Source: Bacillus kwashiorkori
GTDB taxonomy: Bacteria; Bacillota; Bacilli; Bacillales; Caldibacillaceae
DNA length: 64,000 nt
Assembly (NCBI RefSeq): GCF_001375515.1
Contig: NZ_CTDX01000013.1
Location: 231,271-295,270, forward strand
Direction of reading: 5' to 3'
Positions 58,701 to 64,000 of this stretch are shown one piece after another; the stretch's first letter is position 1, and every line of letters starts with the position of its first letter. A program made the position numbers and the translations under genes. The notes under the pieces were generated by a model. That model had not been told where the DNA came from. It made no database searches and was given only the letters and a program-made list of their open reading frames with translations.

Positions 58701-59450
58701 TTACTGTTTATTAAAACCTTTCCCTTTAACGAAATCATTCATATACATCCGAACCTTGTTTCCTAACGTTTTCGCCATTTGGTTAGTCCAAGTATCCCCT
58801 CGTTTTCCAGCAGTCCGTTCGTGGTAATATTGATGAATGATGTCATTATACTCATGCAAATCATTCCTTATTTTTTCTTGATTAGCTTCGTATTTATTCT
58901 CTTTAAAAACATGATGAAGAGGCAGTCGTGGTTTTTGCTCATTCAGTTTTACTGGGTAACCGACAACAAGGGCGAACAATGGGATGACACGCTGTGGTGT
59001 TTCGAGAAGTTGACACACTTCTTCTAAATGATTTCGCAAACCACCGATATAACAAATGCCTAAACCTAAAGATTCTGCTGCAATTGCTGCATTTTGGGCT
59101 GCTAGTGCTGTATCGATAAGAGCGACCATAAATTTTTCTGTACTTTCTAGCGTTGACGATAACTCTGCTTCCTCCATTTCACCAATTACTTCATGTCGAT
59201 AAAAATCTGCACAAAAAACGAATAAATAACCATTATTAGCAACATAAGATTGGTTTCCTGCTATTTCAGCCAATTTTCTTTTCACTTCGTAATCGGTAAC
59301 ACCGATAATCGTATAAGGTTGAATAAAGCTTGATGTAGAAGCTGCTTGTGCACTGCGAACAATTAATTCAATTTGTTCCGTAGTTAACGCTTCCTCTGTA
59401 AATTGACGTACAGAACGATGTGCTAAAATCGTTTCAATCACTTGATTCAT
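58701..59450 (-). CDS. nfrA: NADPH-dependent flavin/nitroreductase (NfrA-like)
   Basis: A 249-residue FMN oxidoreductase. It has the N-terminal HRSVRQFTEEALT motif, FIQPYTIIGVTD, the central LGLGICYIGGLRNH segment and LVVGYPVK. The C-terminal basic tail (MAKTLGNKVRMYMNDFVKGKGF) is typical of the oxygen-insensitive NfrA/Frp group. It reduces nitro compounds, flavins or H2O2-linked electron acceptors using NADPH. A clear GGAAGGAAG precedes the ATG. The next gene upstream is msrB. Confidence 0.92.
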   Translation of the reverse strand: MNQVIETILAHRSVRQFTEEALTTEQIELIVRSAQAASTSSFIQPYTIIGVTDYEVKRKLAEIAGNQSYVANNGYLFVFCADFYRHEVIGEMEEAELSSTLESTEKFMVALIDTALAAQNAAIAAESLGLGICYIGGLRNHLEEVCQLLETPQRVIPLFALVVGYPVKLNEQKPRLPLHHVFKENKYEANQEKIRNDLHEYNDIIHQYYHERTAGKRGDTWTNQMAKTLGNKVRMYMNDFVKGKGFNKQ

Positions 59451-59554
59451 GTTAATTTACTTCCTTTCCGAGTCTCCCTAAAAAATGTTTGATTTACATC
59501 ATGAGCATTGTTACCCTTATCATTATCTAAAAACTAGGCTACATATAGTAAAAA

Positions 59555-59986
59555 TTATTCAAATAGTTTTTTGTATTTTCCATATCCTTCTTTTTCCAAA
59601 TCCTCTTTCGGAATAAATTTTAATGCCGCAGAGTTTATACAATAACGAAGTCCAGCAGGTCCAGGTCCATCTGGAAAGACATGTCCTAAATGAGAATCTG
59701 CAGTTTTACTTCTTACTTCCGTGCGAATCATATTATGACTTGTATCTAGTTTTTCAGTAATCTCCGACTCATCTATTGGTTTTGTAAAACTCGGCCAGCC
59801 ACATCCTGCATCATACTTATCTTTTGAACTGAAAAGAGGTTTTCCTGAAATGATATCAACATATATTCCTTCTTGAAAATGATTCCAATATTCATTGCGA
59901 AATGGTGGTTCTGTTCCATTATTTTGGGTAACTTCATAAGCTAACGGCGATAATTGTTTCAACACATCTTCTTTCGGTTTATTCAA
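59555..59986 (-). CDS. msrB: Methionine-(R)-sulfoxide reductase
   Basis: A 143-residue MsrB that repairs the R epimer of methionine sulfoxide. The motifs are [35 protein letters not shown] and the catalytic cysteine in [15 protein letters not shown]. There is no second zinc-binding CxxC pair, as in other Bacillus MsrB proteins. The start is TTG 59986, overlapping the msrA stop by four bases, with GGGGTGA upstream. Confidence 0.95.
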   Translation of the reverse strand: MNKPKEDVLKQLSPLAYEVTQNNGTEPPFRNEYWNHFQEGIYVDIISGKPLFSSKDKYDAGCGWPSFTKPIDESEITEKLDTSHNMIRTEVRSKTADSHLGHVFPDGPGPAGLRYCINSAALKFIPKEDLEKEGYGKYKKLFE

Positions 59987-60519
59987 TCTTGATCACCCCA
60001 GTTAGTTTTTATAAATTTTGCCCGCCCTGATCCAACAAAATAAGATTCATAGTGAAGGGGATTCTTTTTATAATAATCTTGATGGTATTCTTCTGCTGGA
60101 TAAAATTCCTTCGCTCGTAATATCGCTGTCACAATCGGCTTTGTAAATTTCCTGCTCTTTTCCAGTTTCTGCTTTGAGATTTCCGCTTGTTGTTTTTGTT
60201 GTTCATTATGATAAAAGATTGCCGTTTGATATGATAAGCCACGATCAAAAAACTGTCCACCTGGATCTGTCGGATCAATTACTTGCCAAAATATTTGCAA
60301 TAATTTTTCATATGAAATGATAGTAGGGTCAAAACTTATTTGGACTGCTTCCCGGTGACCTGTTGTTTCGGAACACACTTCTTCATATGTTGGATTACAC
60401 TTCGTTCCACCAGTGTAGCCGGAAATAACTTTTTTTACTCCTTCATATTTGTCAAACGGTTTTACCATACACCAAAAACAACCGCCAGCAAATGTTGCTA
60501 ACTCCAATTTTTCAGACAT
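59983..60519 (-). CDS. msrA: Methionine-(S)-sulfoxide reductase
   Basis: A 178-residue MsrA. The catalytic cysteine is in [14 protein letters not shown], with conserved [27 protein letters not shown] and the [21 protein letters not shown] block. It repairs the S epimer of methionine sulfoxide. ATG 60519 is preferred to GTG 60528, which overlaps the AGGTG ribosome site. It is coupled to msrB. Confidence 0.95.
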   Translation of the reverse strand: MSEKLELATFAGGCFWCMVKPFDKYEGVKKVISGYTGGTKCNPTYEEVCSETTGHREAVQISFDPTIISYEKLLQIFWQVIDPTDPGGQFFDRGLSYQTAIFYHNEQQKQQAEISKQKLEKSRKFTKPIVTAILRAKEFYPAEEYHQDYYKKNPLHYESYFVGSGRAKFIKTNWGDQD

Positions 60520-60586
60520 TCTTTTCACCTTCCTTTATGTCTTACCTTTATTTTACTTCAATGGATGCTAATCAATATAATAAAAA

Positions 60587-60611
60587 GACTTTGCCTATAT
60601 TAGACAAAGTC
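60587..60611 (-). terminator. Terminator of the trmL gene
   Basis: GACTTTG pairs with CAAAGTC around an 11-base loop, followed by TTTTTATT on the minus strand, ten bases after the trmL stop. Confidence 0.75.
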
Positions 60612-60620
60612 ACACATTAA

Positions 60621-61094
60621 CTACTTTAAATTAGGAAAATTTTGTTGCCTCAATGCTTCGTAAATAAGAATTGCAGCAGTATTGGACAAATTCAATGAAC
60701 GAACATTGTTATTCATCGGGATTCGCAAACATCGTTCTTTATTTTTTTCAATTAAATCCATTGGCAATCCATTCGTCTCTCGACCAAACATAAAAAAGTA
60801 ATCTTTATCTTTGCGGCTATAATCAAAGTCAGTATAAAATTTATCGCCAAATGTTTCAATATAGTAAAATTCCCCACCAACATTTTGGACGAAAAACTCA
60901 TCCAAAGAATCATAATAATGTATTTTTACAAAAGACCAGTAGTCAAGGCCTGCTCTTTTTAACATTTTATCACCAGTGGAAAAACCTAATGGTCGAATTA
61001 AATGTAAATGAGTATCAGTTGCCGCACACGTTCTAGCAATATTCCCTGTATTGGCTGGAATTTCTGGTTGGTATAGTACTACATTTAGTGTCAC
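60621..61094 (-). CDS. trmL: tRNA (cytidine/uridine-34 2'-O)-methyltransferase
   Basis: A 157-residue SPOUT methyltransferase (formerly CspR/YibK) that methylates the ribose at the wobble base of leucine tRNAs. The knotted fold motifs are EIPANTGNIARTCAAT, HLIRPLGF, FMFGRETNGLP and IPMNNNVRSLNLSNTAAILIYEALRQ. The start is GTG 61094, with GAGGTG seven bases upstream. Its place between yhbB and a prkA-side region matches the B. subtilis order queG-yhbB-trmL. Confidence 0.95.
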   Translation of the reverse strand: MTLNVVLYQPEIPANTGNIARTCAATDTHLHLIRPLGFSTGDKMLKRAGLDYWSFVKIHYYDSLDEFFVQNVGGEFYYIETFGDKFYTDFDYSRKDKDYFFMFGRETNGLPMDLIEKNKERCLRIPMNNNVRSLNLSNTAAILIYEALRQQNFPNLK

Positions 61095-61128
61095 ACTATT
61101 TCACCTCGTACAAAAGTTGCAGATTATG

Positions 61129-61992
61129 TTAATTATCGTCAATAATTGTAAAAAATTTATAGTTAATATTATCGGTGTATGCAGAGGAATCTTCATAAGA
61201 CCAATAGCGCATCCGACTATTTGTTGTGTGCGCATTGACAAGGGGCATCCCGTTATAGTCCTTTGCCGTAACTATCGTCGTATGATCAAAACGCCCATCT
61301 CCTTGAAAATCATAGCAAATAACATCACCAAGCCGCAATTCCCGAGGATCTTGAACTTCTTTCGCCCGGAGACCAGTCTTTGATTGGCCTAAATACCAAC
61401 GGAGTGAATGGGCAACAGACCAACTAAAGCTCCAATTGTTATTTTGATACCACCAGCCATTGCTTCGGTTCGGAAACCCCCGCATTGGTGCCCCGCCAGC
61501 ATATAGACATTGGGATATATAGTTCGTACAATCTACTTGGAATTTTCTAAACTGTGGATTATAATCATTCCACCAACGTTCCGCATATTGGACTGCTTTC
61601 CTGCGGTCATACGTATAGGCGATTCGCTCTAACCCGCTATTTGAATCCATAGTCAGATTGGGAAGTTCTGTTCTATCAATAAATACTTCCTCCTCATCCG
61701 CCATTAAAGTTTCTTTATAAAACTGTGCTTTTCTATCTTCCAGCTCTTCTTCCACAAAAACATTTTTCCCTTGTCTTATTACGTAAAGAAAGTGAACTTG
61801 ATAATAAACTTGAGTATGATTATCTGTTTTTTCCTCTTTTAAAATTTTCCCAGTTGCTCGCGCCTTAATAATTTCCCCATCTCGTTTGGAAAGTACCGCT
61901 TTCTTTCGTTCTATTTTAGAGCAACCCGTTTCTTTATCATTGATACATTGATTAACTCTTCTTTGTAATAAAGCTTCCAATTGTTGAATCAT
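61129..61992 (-). CDS. yhbB: Amidase-domain protein (YhbB-like)
   Basis: A 287-residue protein. It has an N-terminal charged region and a C-terminal amidase_6 domain with catalytic Cys in FQVDCTNYISQCLYAGGAPM and catalytic His in GRFDHTTIVTAKDYNG, within the CHAP/NlpC-like fold. No clear signal peptide is present. B. subtilis YhbB has the same position between queG and trmL. Its substrate is unknown, and a spore or cell-wall amide is only a possibility. AAAGGAG precedes the ATG. Confidence 0.88.
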   Translation of the reverse strand: MIQQLEALLQRRVNQCINDKETGCSKIERKKAVLSKRDGEIIKARATGKILKEEKTDNHTQVYYQVHFLYVIRQGKNVFVEEELEDRKAQFYKETLMADEEEVFIDRTELPNLTMDSNSGLERIAYTYDRRKAVQYAERWWNDYNPQFRKFQVDCTNYISQCLYAGGAPMRGFPNRSNGWWYQNNNWSFSWSVAHSLRWYLGQSKTGLRAKEVQDPRELRLGDVICYDFQGDGRFDHTTIVTAKDYNGMPLVNAHTTNSRMRYWSYEDSSAYTDNINYKFFTIIDDN

Positions 61993-62167
61993 ATATACAC
62001 GCTCCTTTCATACTATTCGTATGAAAGGATTGTGTTAGGATAACCCTGAATTTTACGTTTTGTTAAACTTTGTCGGTGTACTCCGTAAATTCCAGTCACC
62101 TTTCACTCCTATGAACAAGTTGAAAAATAATATGCTATATTTTTACCGATTCTTTTTTTAAGAGTAG

Positions 62168-63301
62168 CTACGACTTAATGACTGCAAGAGCTTGATCAAT
62201 TTCTTTTTTCACATCAGGATCTTTTTCCGTTAGTTTTGCTTGGACGAGGATTTGTTTTGCTTGCTCGCCACCAATTTTACTTAATGCCCAAGCAGTGGTT
62301 GAGCGGATCACTGGGCGTTCATCGTTCATTGTTTTTTCAAGGTCTGGTAATGCCGTTTCGTCTTTAAAATGACCTAGTGCAATGATGGCATTCCGTTGAA
62401 TGGGCTTTTTACCACGCCACGCCCCTGCTACATGACCAAATTTTTCCTTAAATTTCCGATTGCTTAAATGAAGGATTGGTTTTAATAGCGGTTTTGCTAT
62501 TTCCGCTTCTGGCTCAAGTTCTTTGTGAAAATGAAAATCTACTCCGCGATTATACGGACAAACGACTTGACAAGTATCACAGCCGTACAGACGGTTACCG
62601 ATGACAGAACGGTATTGTTCCGGCAATGTATCTTTCGTTTGTGTTAAATATGAGATACAGATTTTTGCATTAATTTGTCCTCCTTGTACAAGTGCTCCAG
62701 TAGGACAAGCATCTAAACATTTTGTACAAGAACCGCATTGATCTTCCATTGGTGTATCAGGTTCAAATGGAATATTTGTAATCATTTCTCCCAAATAAAC
62801 AAATGAGCCAAATTCCGGTGTAATAATGGCACAATTTTTTCCGCTCCAGCCAATACCTGCTCGCTCTGCAACAGCACGGTCAGATAATTCTCCGGTGTCC
62901 ACCATTGACTTACAGCGAGCTTCGGGGTACTTTTCTAAAATAAATTGCTCTAGTAAATGGAGCCGTTTCCTTAAGACGAGATGATAATCTTCTCCCCAAG
63001 AGGCACGGGCAAATAATCCGCGTCGTTCTCCTTTTCCACCGCGAACATGCTCCTTCATTTTGGAAGGATAGGCTACCGCAATCGAAATGATTGATTGGGG
63101 TTTATCAAAAAGAAGTGCTGGATTGGTTCGTTTTTCGATGTCTGGTTCTTCAAAACCAGATTGGTAGTTTAATTCTTTTTGTCGGATTAACCGATTTTTT
63201 AACTCTGTGAAAGGATCAGTAGAAGCAAAGCCAATTTTATCAATACCGATCGTTTGTGCATATTCAATGATTTCGCGTTTTAACTGCTGGTAGTCCATCA
63301 T
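62168..63301 (-). CDS. queG: Epoxyqueuosine reductase
   Basis: A 377-residue cobalamin-dependent enzyme making queuosine in tRNA from epoxyqueuosine. The N-terminal domain has DTGELSDRAVAERAGIGWSGKN. Two 4Fe-4S clusters are ligated by CGSCTKCLDACPTGAL and CDTCQVVCPYNRG. The C-terminus has HEAT-like repeats (AIIALGHFKDETALPDLEKTM, STTAWALSKIGGEQAKQIL). AGGAGG lies five and eight bases before the tandem ATGs at 63301 and 63298. It heads the yhbB-trmL gene group and follows tRNA-Gly. Confidence 0.95.
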   Translation of the reverse strand: MMDYQQLKREIIEYAQTIGIDKIGFASTDPFTELKNRLIRQKELNYQSGFEEPDIEKRTNPALLFDKPQSIISIAVAYPSKMKEHVRGGKGERRGLFARASWGEDYHLVLRKRLHLLEQFILEKYPEARCKSMVDTGELSDRAVAERAGIGWSGKNCAIITPEFGSFVYLGEMITNIPFEPDTPMEDQCGSCTKCLDACPTGALVQGGQINAKICISYLTQTKDTLPEQYRSVIGNRLYGCDTCQVVCPYNRGVDFHFHKELEPEAEIAKPLLKPILHLSNRKFKEKFGHVAGAWRGKKPIQRNAIIALGHFKDETALPDLEKTMNDERPVIRSTTAWALSKIGGEQAKQILVQAKLTEKDPDVKKEIDQALAVIKS

Positions 63302-63501
63302 CCGTACCTCCTTTCTCGATTTGTATAACTTTATATATATATTAAGGTTCGTTTTGAAAGTTAGTGTTTGATGCCACTATAAAATAGATTATCATATTCC
63401 AACGGAAGAGAAAATCTGTTTCTTTTTGGTAGCATGACAATAGTAAAAAACGCAATGCTTCGTTCTTTGCGATACGAAACACTGCGTTGCTCAAATATGT
63501 A

Positions 63502-63575
63502 TGGAGCGGGTGATGGGAATCGAACCCACGACAACAGCTTGGAAGGCTGTGGTTTTACCATTAAACTACACCCGC
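63502..63575 (-). tRNA. tRNA-Gly (anticodon TCC)
   Basis: A complete cloverleaf on the minus strand. Acceptor GCGGGTG pairs with CACCCGC, the anticodon arm ACAGC-CTTCCAA-GCTGT gives anticodon TCC, the T loop is GTGGGTTCGATTCCCAT, and CCA is encoded. Its first 31 bases are repeated in the tandem array immediately upstream. Confidence 0.97.
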
Positions 63576-63718
63576 ATTATAAAATTATAGTTATTTTTTA
63601 AGTATTTGTTCTTGAGAACGGACAGCCTTCCTTGTCATGCCTCTTCCTCTGATAGCTTATTCGAAGAGGATGGATGCGTCGAGGCAACTCGTAGATGATT
63701 CACGGATGCGTCGCTCGT
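63545..63718. repeat. 174-bp tandem repeat, copy 1
   Basis: The unit starts within the tRNA-Gly anticodon loop and includes the 5' part of the tRNA (63545-63575), an AT-rich leader, and a GC-richer stretch with CCTCTTC/GAAGAGG complementarity. Copy 2 follows directly and appears identical. Confidence 0.95.
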
Positions 63719-63892
63719 GGCTGTGGTTTTACCATTAAACTACACCCGCATTATAAAATTATAGTTATTTTTTAAGTATTTGTTCTTGAGAACGGACAGC
63801 CTTCCTTGTCATGCCTCTTCCTCTGATAGCTTATTCGAAGAGGATGGATGCGTCGAGGCAACTCGTAGATGATTCACGGATGCGTCGCTCGT
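63719..63892. repeat. 174-bp tandem repeat, copy 2
   Basis: This appears identical to copy 1. Bases 63719-63749 repeat the acceptor 5' strand, D arm and 5' anticodon stem of tRNA-Gly, but the sequence then departs from the tRNA, so it cannot fold into a full tRNA. Confidence 0.95.
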
Positions 63893-64000
63893 GGCTGTGG
63901 TTTTACCATTATGCCCCTGCATCTTCTAGCTTTTTCAGAGGTGATGGGTGCTTCGGGGCAACTCGTCGTATTTTCAAAGATGCTTCGCTCGTAACTACAC
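63893..64000. repeat. Partial and diverged third copy at the window edge
   Basis: The first 19 bases repeat the unit (GGCTGTGGTTTTACCATTA). The rest aligns to the second half of the unit with many differences (GGGGCAACTCGT for GAGGCAACTCGT, GATGCTTCGCTCGT for GATGCGTCGCTCGT). It ends in AACTACAC, which is the tRNA-Gly 5' region again. Confidence 0.8.

Noticed and set aside
63719..63749. A second tRNA-Gly gene
   Set aside because: Only the 5' half is present; the 3' anticodon strand, T arm and acceptor 3' strand are missing.
63545..63912. Repeats as a CRISPR array
   Set aside because: The units are 174 bp, directly abutting and identical, without short repeats separated by unique spacers, and no cas gene is present.

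Overview
The window looks like a chromosomal segment of a low-GC, endospore-forming Bacillaceae. Evidence: Shine-Dalgarno sites close to AGGAGG, many TTG/GTG starts, the sporulation proteins SpoVR, PrkA and YhbH, and gene neighbourhoods recalling Bacillus subtilis (yhcT/yhcU, yhdB/spoVR, queG-yhbB-trmL...prkA...yhbH). No phage, insertion sequence, rRNA operon or CRISPR array is visible.

Layout. 0-12.5 kb: a NarL-type response regulator, a decayed membrane gene, spoVR, yhdB, a bdbC-thioredoxin pair, yhcU, yhcT, an aldo/keto reductase, topB, a small membrane protein, a lactonase and a coiled-coil protein. 12.5-17.3 kb: a Fur-boxed yclNOPQ-type siderophore importer and a HAD hydrolase. 17.4-39.2 kb: an aromatic catabolic block on the minus strand. 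It holds a FlK-like thioesterase, phenylalanine dehydrogenase, a complete 2-oxoacid dehydrogenase complex (E1a, E1b, E2, E3), a peroxiredoxin/winged-helix pair, an aromatic-amino-acid-type ABC transporter lacking a binding protein, a nitronate monooxygenase-like protein, PaaX, and phenylacetyl-CoA degradation genes (paaA, B, C, D, an EthD protein, crotonases, aldehyde dehydrogenase, hydroxyacyl-CoA dehydrogenase, thiolase). 39.4-41.9 kb: a purine permease and L-lactate dehydrogenase. 42-49 kb: LacI regulator, two GH13 glucosidases and a GH36 alpha-galactosidase. 49-56 kb: yhbH, then a sucrose PTS cassette (IIA, scrB, scrA, scrR). 56-63.6 kb: prkA, nfrA, msrAB, trmL, yhbB, queG and tRNA-Gly, ending in 174-bp tandem repeats that carry the 5' half of the tRNA.

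The most interesting feature is the 17-39 kb block. The thioesterase/phenylalanine dehydrogenase/oxoacid dehydrogenase operon and the paaA operon have the same 39-bp promoter-operator (33 of 39 positions identical, -10 boxes at the same offset), so they probably form one regulon. No phenylacetate-CoA ligase (paaK) or PaaE reductase gene is present. I infer a route phenylalanine -> phenylpyruvate -> phenylacetyl-CoA (oxidative decarboxylation) -> ring epoxidation and beta-oxidation, without free phenylacetate. A second point is that the sugar cassettes lie between yhbH and prkA, which are neighbours in B. subtilis.
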